From: Paracoccaceae bacterium
Lineage (GTDB): Bacteria; Pseudomonadota; Alphaproteobacteria; Rhodobacterales; Rhodobacteraceae
Direction: 5' to 3'
NCBI GenBank assembly: GCA_012270125.1
Contig: JAAXIY010000029.1
Coordinates: forward strand, 8,468-48,801
DNA length: 40,334 nt
The notes below the pieces were generated by a model, which saw only the letters and a list, made by a program, of their open reading frames with translations, did not search any database and was not told the origin of the DNA. Position numbers and translations under genes: made by a program. This document shows positions 8,301 through 15,763 of the stretch, piece by piece (positions within the stretch are counted from its first letter, which is position 1; the number at the start of each line of letters is the position of its first letter).

Positions 8301-8693
8301 ATGAAAATATTTTTATCGGTCACTCTGGCAGGATTACTTTTAGCTTTTACGGCATCTGCTGATCCTGTTTTTGGCGTGTGGAAAACTCAGCCAGGAAACG
8401 AAGGAAATTACGCTTATGTGGAAATCAAAGAGTGTGATGGAAAGATTTGTGGAGAAATGCTCAAAGCTTTTGACTCTTCTGATAAAGAAATTGACTCCAA
8501 AAATATTGGTCGGAATATTATCCTAGGGATGTCACCTAAAAAAGATGGTAAATACGGTGGAGGTAAGATCTGGGCTCCTGACGAAGATAAAACTTATAGA
8601 TCAAAGATGAAACTCGTTAACGAAAATGATCTGAAAGTTTCTGGTTGCATTGCGATAATTTGCCGTAAGCAAGATTGGACTCGCGTAAAGTAG
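8301..8693 (+). CDS. Secreted DUF2147 protein
   Basis: This 130-residue protein begins with a Sec signal peptide (MKIFLSVTLAGLLLAFTASA, cleavage probably after Ala20). The mature part opens with DPVFGVWKT and holds YAYVEIKECDGKICGEML and GGGKIWAPDEDKTYRSKM, the pattern of the DUF2147 family. DUF2147 proteins are small periplasmic beta-rich domains of unknown function. Four cysteines (ECDGKIC and GCIAIIC) could form disulfides. A good AGGGAGG ribosome-binding site precedes the ATG. The gene sits between the two histidine groups on the opposite strand, converging on hisH. Nothing links it to histidine synthesis. Confidence 0.88.
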   Translation: MKIFLSVTLAGLLLAFTASADPVFGVWKTQPGNEGNYAYVEIKECDGKICGEMLKAFDSSDKEIDSKNIGRNIILGMSPKKDGKYGGGKIWAPDEDKTYRSKMKLVNENDLKVSGCIAIICRKQDWTRVK

Positions 8694-8695
8694 TT

Positions 8696-8716
8696 ATAAA
8701 TTCTAAAACAATTTAT
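8696..8716. terminator. Weak AT-rich hairpin between DUF2147 and hisH
   Basis: ATAAATT (8696-8702) and AATTTAT (8710-8716) form a perfect 7-bp stem with a 7-nt loop in the 30-nt gap between two convergent genes. The position suits a bidirectional terminator, but the stem is all A-T and lacks a GC core, so it would be weak. Confidence 0.25.
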
Positions 8717-8723
8717 GATTTAC

Positions 8724-9359
8724 TCACGGGCTCCAAGATAAAAAGTTTTCTATCATTTTTAAGCCTACGCTCGCACTTTTTTCTGGATGAAACTGAAAGC
8801 CCAATAAATTTTCGGTTCCAACAACCGCTGTTATATCGGTTCCATAGTCTGTGTAAGCCAGGCGTTGATCGCGATTGCCTACGACCATATGAAATGAATG
8901 TACAAAATATACATGATCGCCAGTAAAAATTCCCTTTAAGACGGGGTGCTCACCCTCTATGTTCAGAGTATTCCAACCCATGTGTGGTATCTTTAAATTT
9001 TTGTCTGTAGGGTTTATTTTACATACTTCACCGTCTATCCAGCCCAAACCGTCTGTTTCTTCGTACTCATAACCTTTAATTGCCATCAATTGCATGCCGA
9101 CGCATATCCCTAAAAAAGGTCGCCCTTTTTCCACTGCTGCATATACCATTGCATCATAGGCCTCTGAGGATAAAAGTTCAGTCTTGCATGAAGGGAAAGC
9201 ACCGTCTCCTGGAAGCACCAAACGATCAGCAGAAGAAATCACATCGGGATTACTTGTTACAACCACTGATCCTAAATTATTTGACACTGATATTTTTTCA
9301 AATGCTTTACGCGCAGAATGAAGGTTTCCACTACTATAATCAACAATAGCGGTAAGCAT
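8724..9359 (-). CDS. hisH: Imidazole glycerol phosphate synthase glutaminase subunit HisH
   Basis: HisH hydrolyses glutamine and passes ammonia to HisF. The 211-residue class I glutamine amidotransferase has its full triad: nucleophile Cys86 in FLGICVGMQLMA, and His191 and Glu193 in FQFHPEKS. The N-terminus MLTAIVDYSSGNLHSARKAF is typical. It follows hisB with a 3-nt gap, so hisB and hisH are one unit, probably driven by the promoter at 9993-10021. Its partner hisF is in the neighbouring hisAFE unit. Confidence 0.96.
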   Translation of the reverse strand: MLTAIVDYSSGNLHSARKAFEKISVSNNLGSVVVTSNPDVISSADRLVLPGDGAFPSCKTELLSSEAYDAMVYAAVEKGRPFLGICVGMQLMAIKGYEYEETDGLGWIDGEVCKINPTDKNLKIPHMGWNTLNIEGEHPVLKGIFTGDHVYFVHSFHMVVGNRDQRLAYTDYGTDITAVVGTENLLGFQFHPEKSASVGLKMIENFLSWSP

Positions 9360-9362
9360 TTT

Positions 9363-9950
9363 TCAAAGAGCACCTTTAGTGGTGGGCAGGGCCGTTGCAT
9401 TTCGAGTGTCTTTTTCAATGGCAAATCTCAGAGATTTTGCAAAGGCCTTAAAAGCAGCTTCTGCAATGTGATGGCTATTATACCCATGTAATTTCTCTAT
9501 GTGCAACGTGATCCCTGCATGCGTGGAAATAGCTTGAAAAAACTCTCGCACGAGTTCGGTATCAAAACTGCCTATCTTATCGGTTGGCATATCAACATCA
9601 AAATATAAAAAGGGACGGGCAGATAAATCTAATGCGGTTCGGATAAGGGTGTCATCCATCGGCAATAGGCACCAACCGTATCTATTAATCCCTTCTTTGT
9701 TACCGATGGCCTCAGTCAAAGCTTGACCTAGGGCTATTCCAGTATCCTCAACTGTATGATGATCATCAATATGAGTATCACCGTTGGCTTTGATTTCTAA
9801 ATCAATTAAAGAGTGGCGCGCGAGTTGCTCAAGCATATGGTCAAAAAAACCAATACCAGTTTGTACCTTGTACTTACCTGTTCCATCTAATTTTAACGAA
9901 ACTGAAATATCAGTTTCTGTCGTTTTTCTTTTAATTGTTCCACTTCGCAT
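9363..9950 (-). CDS. hisB: Imidazoleglycerol-phosphate dehydratase HisB
   Basis: HisB dehydrates imidazole glycerol phosphate, the sixth step of histidine synthesis. The metal-binding motifs are all present: [31 protein letters not shown] and [18 protein letters not shown]. It is the monofunctional form without the phosphatase domain found in enterics. The ATG at 9950 gives 195 residues, the usual size, beginning [14 protein letters not shown]. The frame stays open to a TTG at 10013. However, a good promoter at 9993-10021 would start transcription inside that extension, supporting the shorter form. Confidence 0.95.
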   Translation of the reverse strand: MRSGTIKRKTTETDISVSLKLDGTGKYKVQTGIGFFDHMLEQLARHSLIDLEIKANGDTHIDDHHTVEDTGIALGQALTEAIGNKEGINRYGWCLLPMDDTLIRTALDLSARPFLYFDVDMPTDKIGSFDTELVREFFQAISTHAGITLHIEKLHGYNSHHIAEAAFKAFAKSLRFAIEKDTRNATALPTTKGAL

Positions 9951-9992
9951 GCCAAGCTCATTTTTTAAAGCGTTTTTTAACTTTGTTCTGCG

Positions 9993-10021
9993 GCTATACT
10001 GAACAGATTTCAAAAGGCCAA
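9993..10021 (-). promoter_or_regulatory. Predicted sigma70-type promoter for hisB-hisH
   Basis: On the minus strand TTGGCC (10021-10016) is followed after exactly 17 nt by TATAGC (9998-9993). A start near 9986 would leave a leader of about 36 nt before the hisB ATG. It also explains why the in-frame upstream TTG is not used. It is a sequence match only. Confidence 0.45.
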
Positions 10022-10090
10022 GTCAAAATAATTATTAAAAACAATTTTTATTAAATTGCTACTTTAATAATCGCAGATGGATACTTCAGC

Positions 10091-10127
10091 TTTCTGTCAG
10101 CAACACTCAGTGAGTTGATGACAGAAA
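10091..10127. repeat. Long interrupted inverted repeat (stem-loop) between hisB and the Kdo genes
   Basis: TTTCTGTCA (10091-10099) pairs perfectly with TGACAGAAA (10119-10127). After one G/A mismatch the stem continues with CAAC (10101-10104) and GTTG (10114-10117), leaving a 9-nt loop ACTCAGTGA. It is the strongest secondary structure in this 297-nt divergent gap (9951-10247). No T-run follows on either strand, and it sits ahead of both genes, so it is not an ordinary terminator. It could be an operator, part of a small RNA, or a leader element. No copy was noticed elsewhere by eye. Confidence 0.6.
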
Positions 10128-10176
10128 TAGGTTTATGCGAAAATATGATAAAGTATCAATTTCTAAGTAACTCAAT

Positions 10177-10212
10177 TTGAGCCTTTGAAATTAAATTTTT
10201 AGATACTATAAG
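10177..10212 (+). promoter_or_regulatory. Predicted promoter region for the kpsF-kdsB-kdsA operon
   Basis: Two overlapping -35/-10 pairs fit: TTGAGC (10177-10182) with TAGATA (10200-10205), spacing 17, and TTGAAA (10185-10190) with TATAAG (10207-10212), spacing 16. Either would start transcription about 30-40 nt before the ATG at 10248. The sequence alone cannot choose between them. Confidence 0.42.
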
Positions 10213-10247
10213 CTTGTGCGTGTTCTCTTTTGATTGGACAATTACCT

Positions 10248-11204
10248 ATGGCTAATTCTTTTGTGCAAGCTGCAAAAAAAGTTTTGCAAACTGAGGCTGA
10301 TGCTCTTGAAACACTTAAAAACGATTTGCCGAATGATTTCAGTGATCTCGTAAAACTTATTTTAAACTTAAACGGGAGAGTAATTGTTTCTGGAGTTGGC
10401 AAATCTGGCCATATTGGAAACAAAATTGCTGCAACACTGGCAAGCACTGGAACACCCGCATATTTTGTTCATGCCACTGAGGCCAGTCATGGTGACTTGG
10501 GTATGATTACTGAAAAAGATCTTTGTTTGCTTATTTCAAATTCTGGTGAGACCAGTGAAATTTTTGATATAGTTGCACATGCACGCCGTTTTAGTATCCC
10601 CGTAGCAACGATATCATCAAATACTGAAAGTACCTTGGTGAAAGCAGCTGACTTTAAATTATGCCTTCCAGTAGTGGAGGAGGCTTGCCCAATAGGTATG
10701 GCTCCGACTACGTCAACAACGATGATGCTGGCTCTTGGGGATGCTTTAGCTGTTGCTTTGATGGAGGCAAAAAATTTCAATACTGAAAACTTCAAAGTTT
10801 TGCATCCAGGAGGAAAGCTTGGTGCTAAAATGATGATGGTTAGCCAGGTGATGCATAAAAGTGACGCGCTTCCATTAGTTGAAACTCAAACCTCAATGAA
10901 AGAAACATTATTAACCATGTCTTCGAGAGGCTTTGGAATAGCAGCTGTAGTTAACGAAAAGGATTTTTTAGTTGGTGTGATAACTGACGGCGATCTTCGA
11001 AGGCATATAAATGATTTGATGAGCAAAACTGCAGGAGAAATTGCGAGCTTATCCCCAATCACTGTGGTAAGAGAAACCTTTGTGGTTGATGCACTGAAAT
11101 TGATGCAAGAAAATAAAATAACTGTGTTAATCGTGACTTCTGCTGAAAACAAACCTGTTGGTATTCTTCATATTCAGGACTTGTTGAAAGTAGGAGCCGC
11201 ATGA
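10248..11204 (+). CDS. kpsF: D-arabinose-5-phosphate isomerase (KpsF/GutQ family)
   Basis: This enzyme interconverts ribulose-5-phosphate and arabinose-5-phosphate, the precursor of Kdo in LPS. The 318-residue protein has an N-terminal SIS sugar-phosphate domain, with GRVIVSGVGKSGHIGNKIA, the HATEASHGDLGM loop and CLLISNSGETSEI. Two CBS domains follow from about residue 205 (VMHKSDALPLVE; FLVGVITDGDLRRHI). The ATG at 10248 (MANSFVQAA) is preferred over an upstream TTG at 10230. Its stop overlaps the kdsB start by 4 nt. With kdsB and kdsA adjacent, a Kdo role is much more likely than gut-operon or capsule functions. The name kdsD would serve equally well. Confidence 0.93.
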   Translation: MANSFVQAAKKVLQTEADALETLKNDLPNDFSDLVKLILNLNGRVIVSGVGKSGHIGNKIAATLASTGTPAYFVHATEASHGDLGMITEKDLCLLISNSGETSEIFDIVAHARRFSIPVATISSNTESTLVKAADFKLCLPVVEEACPIGMAPTTSTTMMLALGDALAVALMEAKNFNTENFKVLHPGGKLGAKMMMVSQVMHKSDALPLVETQTSMKETLLTMSSRGFGIAAVVNEKDFLVGVITDGDLRRHINDLMSKTAGEIASLSPITVVRETFVVDALKLMQENKITVLIVTSAENKPVGILHIQDLLKVGAA

Positions 11205-11986
11205 AAACTGCTATTATAATTCCTGCTCGATATGCCTCAACTCGCTACCCAGGGAAACCTCTTGCAGAATTAAGAACTAAAGAAGGAAAAAAAACTCTTA
11301 TTCAGTTGAGTTGGGAAGCTGCCAACAAAGTTTCTGATGTATCAGAAATTTATGTAGCTACCGATGATGAAAGAATTGAGGAGCATGCAGCTGCGTTCGG
11401 CGCTAAGGTTATTCGTACCTCTTCGGAATGTAGAAACGGAACAGAAAGGTGTGCTGAAGCTGTATTAAATGCTGAATTAGACGCTGAAATTGTTGTGAAC
11501 TTTCAGGGTGATGCTCCTTTAACACCCAATTGGTTTGTCGAAGAATTGATTGCTAGTTTAAAGTCTGATGAAAGTGCAGAAATGGCTACGCCTGTTTTGA
11601 GATTAGATAGAGAAAGTTATGATCTATTTAGGGAAGATAGAAATTTTGGTCGAGTAGGGGGAACTACGGTAGTTTTTGATAAAGAAATGTATGCCCTTTA
11701 TTTCTCAAAAGAATTAATCCCATATTTTGAAATTTCAAAAATCGATCAAGATAAGCCAATTCCATGTTATCACCATGTTGGCGTATATGCATACCGACGA
11801 AATGTCTTGAATGATTATTTGTATTGGTCAGAAAGTCATTTGGAAAAGGTAGAAGGGTTGGAACAACTTAGGTTTTTATCTGAAAATAAAAAAATAAAAT
11901 GTGTTGAGGTAAGTAGTAGAGGTAATGTTTTTTGGGAATTAAATAATCCGGAAGATGTTCAGAGAATTGAGAAAGTTATTTCCTAA
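11201..11986 (+). CDS. kdsB: 3-deoxy-manno-octulosonate cytidylyltransferase KdsB
   Basis: KdsB activates Kdo with CTP to give CMP-Kdo, the donor for Kdo transfer to lipid A. The N-terminal nucleotide-binding loop IIIPARYASTRYPGKPLAEL is diagnostic. So are YVATDDERIEEHA, RNGTERCAEAV and VNFQGDAPL, which contain metal- and substrate-binding acidic residues. At 261 residues it is of normal length. It overlaps the isomerase stop (ATGA), and kdsA follows with no gap (TAA then ATG), so the three Kdo genes are tightly coupled. Confidence 0.95.
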   Translation: MKTAIIIPARYASTRYPGKPLAELRTKEGKKTLIQLSWEAANKVSDVSEIYVATDDERIEEHAAAFGAKVIRTSSECRNGTERCAEAVLNAELDAEIVVNFQGDAPLTPNWFVEELIASLKSDESAEMATPVLRLDRESYDLFREDRNFGRVGGTTVVFDKEMYALYFSKELIPYFEISKIDQDKPIPCYHHVGVYAYRRNVLNDYLYWSESHLEKVEGLEQLRFLSENKKIKCVEVSSRGNVFWELNNPEDVQRIEKVIS

Positions 11987-12817
11987 ATGTTTAATAGTAG
12001 CGTTGTAAAAATTGGTGATATTTCCGTTGGAGGCGAAAGTCCGTTAGTTTTTATTTTGGGTCCTTGCCAGATAGAAAATCGTGATCATGCACTTTTTATG
12101 GCTGAAAAAATAGTTAAAGTTTGTGAACCTTCGTCATCAAAATTTATTTTCAAATCAAGCTTTGATAAGGCAAATAGATCTTCAATAACATCCTCAAGGG
12201 GGATTGGAATTGAAGAGGGTTTAAAAATTTTAGAGGAAGTAAAATCTACTTTCCGTTGTCCAGTTATTACCGATGTTCATACTGTTCCTCAGTGTGGTAT
12301 TGTTGCTGAAGTAGTTGATGTTTTGCAAATCCCTGCATTTTTGTCACGACAAACTGATTTGCTGATTGCAGCTGGAGAAACTGGAAAACCGATAAACGTT
12401 AAGAAGGGACAATTTTTAGCGCCTTGGGAAATGGCAAATGTCGCTGAGAAAATAGCTAGCACAGGAAATAAAAAAATATTGCTCTGCGAACGCGGTACTA
12501 GTTTTGGTTACAACACATTAGTTAATGATTTTCGTGGACTGGAGATAATGGCTGAAACTGGTTATCCAATTGTTTTCGATGCAACGCATTCTGTTCAACA
12601 GCCGGGTGGGCGTGGTAATAGTTCTGGTGGCGAAAGAAAATTTGTGGCTGCGCTGGCCCGTGCTGCGTGTGCTGTGGGTGTATCAGCTGTATTTATTGAA
12701 ACGCATCAGGATCCAGATAACGCGCCTTGTGACGGCCCAAACATGATTGATATTGCCAACTTACAAGACATTATTGAAAAACTGCGTCTTATTGATGAAC
12801 TTATTAAGGCTAATTAA
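11987..12817 (+). CDS. kdsA: Kdo-8-phosphate synthase KdsA
   Basis: KdsA condenses arabinose-5-phosphate with phosphoenolpyruvate to give Kdo-8-phosphate. The 276-residue barrel has the hallmarks [38 protein letters not shown] and [24 protein letters not shown] and [19 protein letters not shown] follow. The Cys in GPCQIE and other ligand positions recall metal-dependent KdsA forms, but I cannot settle the class by eye. It starts on the base after the kdsB stop. The phosphatase kdsC is not in this window. Confidence 0.95.
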   Translation: MFNSSVVKIGDISVGGESPLVFILGPCQIENRDHALFMAEKIVKVCEPSSSKFIFKSSFDKANRSSITSSRGIGIEEGLKILEEVKSTFRCPVITDVHTVPQCGIVAEVVDVLQIPAFLSRQTDLLIAAGETGKPINVKKGQFLAPWEMANVAEKIASTGNKKILLCERGTSFGYNTLVNDFRGLEIMAETGYPIVFDATHSVQQPGGRGNSSGGERKFVAALARAACAVGVSAVFIETHQDPDNAPCDGPNMIDIANLQDIIEKLRLIDELIKAN

Positions 12818-12855
12818 GTCAAACATAATAAATCCAAAGAGTGGTATTTATTGAC

Positions 12856-13638
12856 ATGCAACAGCTAAACGAGTTTGAGCGAAAAGGCTGGATTAAGTTT
12901 GAGTTTGATCAGCATTTAGAACATTGGGCAAAAACCGCTAATTCTGAAATTAATTTAAAGTTAAGAAATAAAGAATTTTTGCAAAATGGTTTGACTTGTC
13001 AGGGAACCTGGTTCGTCGGTGTAGAGGCTCTGGAAAATGATCCAGATGGATCGCTAAACGGCGTACCGTTAAGGGGACCTTTCAAAAGTTTAATGGAAAG
13101 TTACAAAACCCGTACTCTTCACTTGGCCCAGGTTTCAATCATTTTTCAAGGTTATCCAAAACCAAGAGGCCAAGAAAGCCAAAGCTCGTTTAACTTTAGA
13201 TTAAAAAGAGATGCTGCACATGTAGATGGATTAATTGCTGAGACGCCTGGAGGTCCAAGAAGGCTTAAAGAGCCGCATGCTTATGTGCTTGGGATCCCAA
13301 TAAATCAGGCCCCAGAGAATGCAAGTCCTATGGTGGTTTGGGAGGGTTCTCATCATCTAATGTCTAGTGCTTTCAAAAGGTTTTTTTCAAATCAAAATCT
13401 TAGCGAATGGGAAAATTTAGATATTCGAGAAATTTATTTTGAAACTAGAAAAGAAGTGTTTCGAAAATGTAAAAGGATTGTTTTGCACGCAAATGTGGGT
13501 GAAAGTTATATGATCCATAGACACTGTCTTCATGGAATTAGTCCTTGGGATCCGAAAACCGTTAGTTTTAGCGAGGGTCGAAAAATTGTCTATTTTAGAC
13601 CCGAACTTGAAAAATTAGCAGACTGGCCAAATCTATGA
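12856..13638 (+). CDS. Putative Fe(II)/2-oxoglutarate-type dioxygenase (PhyH-like), uncharacterised
   Basis: I do not recognise a named function for this 260-residue protein. It has a pattern typical of non-haem iron dioxygenases. From the preferred ATG there is His122-x-Asp124 in DAAHVDGL and a distal His in MIHRHCLHGISPW (residues 220-232, candidates 221, 223 and 226). An arginine that could bind 2-oxoglutarate follows in EGRKIVYFRPE (242 or 248). GYPKPRG and VVWEGSHHLM also resemble phytanoyl-CoA-hydroxylase-like folds. It has no signal peptide or membrane segment. A GTG at 12841 would add five residues. It begins 38 nt after kdsA on the same strand with no terminator visible between. A role in modifying Kdo or another glycan precursor is a guess from position. 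Its 3' end overlaps DUF1289 by 6 nt. Confidence 0.72.
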   Translation: MQQLNEFERKGWIKFEFDQHLEHWAKTANSEINLKLRNKEFLQNGLTCQGTWFVGVEALENDPDGSLNGVPLRGPFKSLMESYKTRTLHLAQVSIIFQGYPKPRGQESQSSFNFRLKRDAAHVDGLIAETPGGPRRLKEPHAYVLGIPINQAPENASPMVVWEGSHHLMSSAFKRFFSNQNLSEWENLDIREIYFETRKEVFRKCKRIVLHANVGESYMIHRHCLHGISPWDPKTVSFSEGRKIVYFRPELEKLADWPNL

Positions 13639-13869
13639 CAAATTTGCAATTCGGGCTGCTCTGCCGCCTCGTCGTTTCTTTAATTTAGATGCGCGCTCTG
13701 GTAATTCGTTAATAATCTTATCGCGCTCTATCTGGGGCAGCCGTGACCAAGCGGAAATCTCTTCTATCGTTCTGTGGCAACCGGTGCATAAACGTTCGCT
13801 TGGATGGATTACACAAATCTTAACGCAAGGACTTTCAATTTCATTTCTTGCCCAAACTTCGCTACTCAA
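13633..13869 (-). CDS. DUF1289 small cysteine-rich protein
   Basis: This 78-residue protein contains four cysteines arranged as in DUF1289: SPCVKICVIHPSERLCTGCHRT, written here as Cys15, Cys19, Cys28 and Cys31. The family then has the usual EEISAWSRLPQIERDKII segment. The cysteines suggest a bound zinc or iron-sulfur centre; function is unknown. The C-terminus is basic (KLKKRRGGRAARI). The start is a TTG at 13869, because the nearby ATG is out of frame and closes at once. It follows ruvX on the same strand with a 31-nt gap and overlaps the convergent dioxygenase-like gene by 6 nt. Confidence 0.88.
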   Translation of the reverse strand: MSSEVWARNEIESPCVKICVIHPSERLCTGCHRTIEEISAWSRLPQIERDKIINELPERASKLKKRRGGRAARIANLS

Positions 13870-13900
13870 ATTAACATACCTTTAACGTTTTTTATAATTT

Positions 13901-14371
13901 TTAATTGTTCAATAACTTTATTCTATCTAAGAACCCTTGAAGAATATAAGCAGCAGCAACATGATCAATTACTTCTGCACGACGTTTTCGGGTCGTATCC
14001 GCCTCGAGTAGTGCTTTTTCAGCAGCTACCGTTGATAGTCTTTCATCCCAAAATGTAATTGGGAGATTTGATTTGGTAGAAAAGTTTCTGGCGAACGCTC
14101 GGGTTGACTGCGCTCTTGGTCCTTCGGTGCCGTCCATATTTTTAGGTAAGCCAAGAATAATACCTGAACAAAGCTTATCGGTGATTATCTCTAAAAGACA
14201 ATTGGCATCTAAAGAGAATTTTTTCCTTTTAATTGTTTTAATTGGAGTCGCAACCGAAAGAGTTTTGTCACTTACTGCTACACCGATTGTTTTTGTTCCC
14301 AAATCAAGTCCGATAAGGGCATTATTTACTTGGATGTTTTTAACAAATACCTCCAAATCTTCGTATATCAT
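13901..14371 (-). CDS. ruvX: Putative pre-16S rRNA nuclease / Holliday junction resolvase homologue RuvX (YqgF)
   Basis: RuvX/YqgF is an RNase H-like nuclease implicated in 16S rRNA 5' processing and described as a Holliday junction resolvase homologue. The 156-residue protein carries the RNase H fold acidic residues: Asp23 in LIGLDLGTKTIGVAVSD, Glu110 in FWDERLSTVAAEK and Asp136 in VIDHVAAAYIL. GIILGLPKNMDGTEG is also characteristic. Its ATG overlaps the ccmI stop by 4 nt, so it is coupled to ccmI upstream, with DUF1289 downstream. Confidence 0.94.
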   Translation of the reverse strand: MIYEDLEVFVKNIQVNNALIGLDLGTKTIGVAVSDKTLSVATPIKTIKRKKFSLDANCLLEIITDKLCSGIILGLPKNMDGTEGPRAQSTRAFARNFSTKSNLPITFWDERLSTVAAEKALLEADTTRKRRAEVIDHVAAAYILQGFLDRIKLLNN

Positions 14372-15588
14372 TCAGAAATTCCGACTTCAGTAGCTGTATT
14401 ATTGATTATCTTTAAATCATTTGGTGACGAGCTAAAAATTTTCTGTGACTCTAGCCATACTTTTTGTGCACGCTTAATTTCGCCTAGTACCGAAAGTGCC
14501 CTGATAAGCCTAGCCCATTCCTCTGACGTTCCTCCCTCAGATTCTAGGCGGTTTGCTAAACCCTCAACCATTCCAGAAATCATATCTTGTCTTTCTTCTG
14601 ATGTCATTTCGCTTGAAGCTTCAATATCTTCTTGTGTTGGACCAACTAAGGAAACATTGTTCTTTGGGGGAAGTTCATATCTATTTTTTCCAGCTAGCCA
14701 TGCCACCTCCATAATTTGTTCTCGGATAGGCGTAATCCATGGAGCATCATGGGGGCCTTTTTCTAAAAGATTTCGCCAAATTTCAAAAGAACGATCTGGC
14801 CTATCAAGCTGAGCAAACATAAGACCAAGGTAATAGCGTGCACCACCATTACTTGAATCTCTAGATAATACCTGACGAAAAATAGTCTCTGCTTCAGGAG
14901 AAATGTAACCATCTACAGCTAAGACCATTAATTCGGCTAGCTCAAAAAGATCATTAGTAGGTACATTATCGCCTTTAATTTTCACAAGGGCCATCTGAGC
15001 CACAGCTGCTTCTTCAAAGTTGGAAAGACTGGCCTCTAAGTTGGCTAATAGGCGAAGTCCTTCCAAATCGTTTGGACGTTGTTCTACGGTTGATCGTAGT
15101 TTTTCAACTAATTCCCCCATTTCACCATCTGGTGTATTGATATTTTTAATGCTAGCCCGAGCGTCTAAAGCGTCTTGCTGCGATGGCCGTGTTTCTTTTA
15201 AAAAATTAGCTGCTGCAATTCTATCTTTTTGCGAAAAGTCAGAATATCCAAGATTTCCAAGGACCGAATAAAGGCCTAAGGAAAGAAAAATCACAAAAAC
15301 ACCAAAAATAAGTGTAAAAATTATTTTTGAATTGGCTGTTTGAGAATAAAATTTTAAGGATTTTTGGTTTTTTAATATTCTACGAGAAATTTCGATCCTT
15401 ACTTGCTCGGCTTCCTCACTGTTAATTACACCCTTGGCTACGTCTTTTTCGATTTCAGAAAGTTGTGATTTATAAAAATTCAGGTCTGCATTTTCATCAA
15501 ACTGCGTGTTATTCCTTTTAAGGGTCTGATAAAAAATAATACAAACAAAGGCTAAAATAAATATTACGCCCAGCCAAAATAAAATCAT
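14368..15588 (-). CDS. ccmI: Cytochrome c biogenesis protein CcmI
   Basis: CcmI helps present apocytochrome c to the haem ligation complex. The 406-residue protein has the family layout. A first membrane helix (residues 1-20, WLGVIFILAFVCIIFYQ) is followed by a cytoplasmic loop with FYKSQLSEIEKDVAKGVI and a second helix at about 90-112. A periplasmic TPR region comes last (NDLEGLRLLANLEASLSNFEEA; SNGGARYYLGLMFAQLDRPD). A strong GGGGAG site precedes the ATG. The other maturation gene seen here, ccmA, is about 24 kb away, so ccmI is separate from the main ccm cluster. Confidence 0.92.
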   Translation of the reverse strand: MILFWLGVIFILAFVCIIFYQTLKRNNTQFDENADLNFYKSQLSEIEKDVAKGVINSEEAEQVRIEISRRILKNQKSLKFYSQTANSKIIFTLIFGVFVIFLSLGLYSVLGNLGYSDFSQKDRIAAANFLKETRPSQQDALDARASIKNINTPDGEMGELVEKLRSTVEQRPNDLEGLRLLANLEASLSNFEEAAVAQMALVKIKGDNVPTNDLFELAELMVLAVDGYISPEAETIFRQVLSRDSSNGGARYYLGLMFAQLDRPDRSFEIWRNLLEKGPHDAPWITPIREQIMEVAWLAGKNRYELPPKNNVSLVGPTQEDIEASSEMTSEERQDMISGMVEGLANRLESEGGTSEEWARLIRALSVLGEIKRAQKVWLESQKIFSSSPNDLKIINNTATEVGISE

Positions 15589-15670
15589 TTTTTCTCCCCT
15601 TATTGAGCTCTTTTAAACATCAATTTGGATCAAAGTAAGCCCTTAAATCTTTCATGTTGCTAGATGTCGC

Positions 15671-15722
15671 AACTGAAATGATTTATGACGTACTGAGTCG
15701 CAGAGGCAAAAAGACTTCAGTT
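15671..15722. repeat. Inverted repeat in the ccmI-soxB divergent gap
   Basis: AACTGAA (15671-15677) and TTCAGTT (15716-15722) are perfect 7-bp arms separated by 38 nt, in the 175-nt gap before soxB. A smaller pair, GTTGC (15656-15660) and GCAAC (15668-15672), lies just upstream. This may mark a regulator site or a structured leader for the sox operon, but arms this short occur by chance. I could draw no convincing promoter here. Confidence 0.25.
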
Positions 15723-15763
15723 AGAAATGTTTAGTGATTTAGCTATTTTCGGATGAAAGATTA

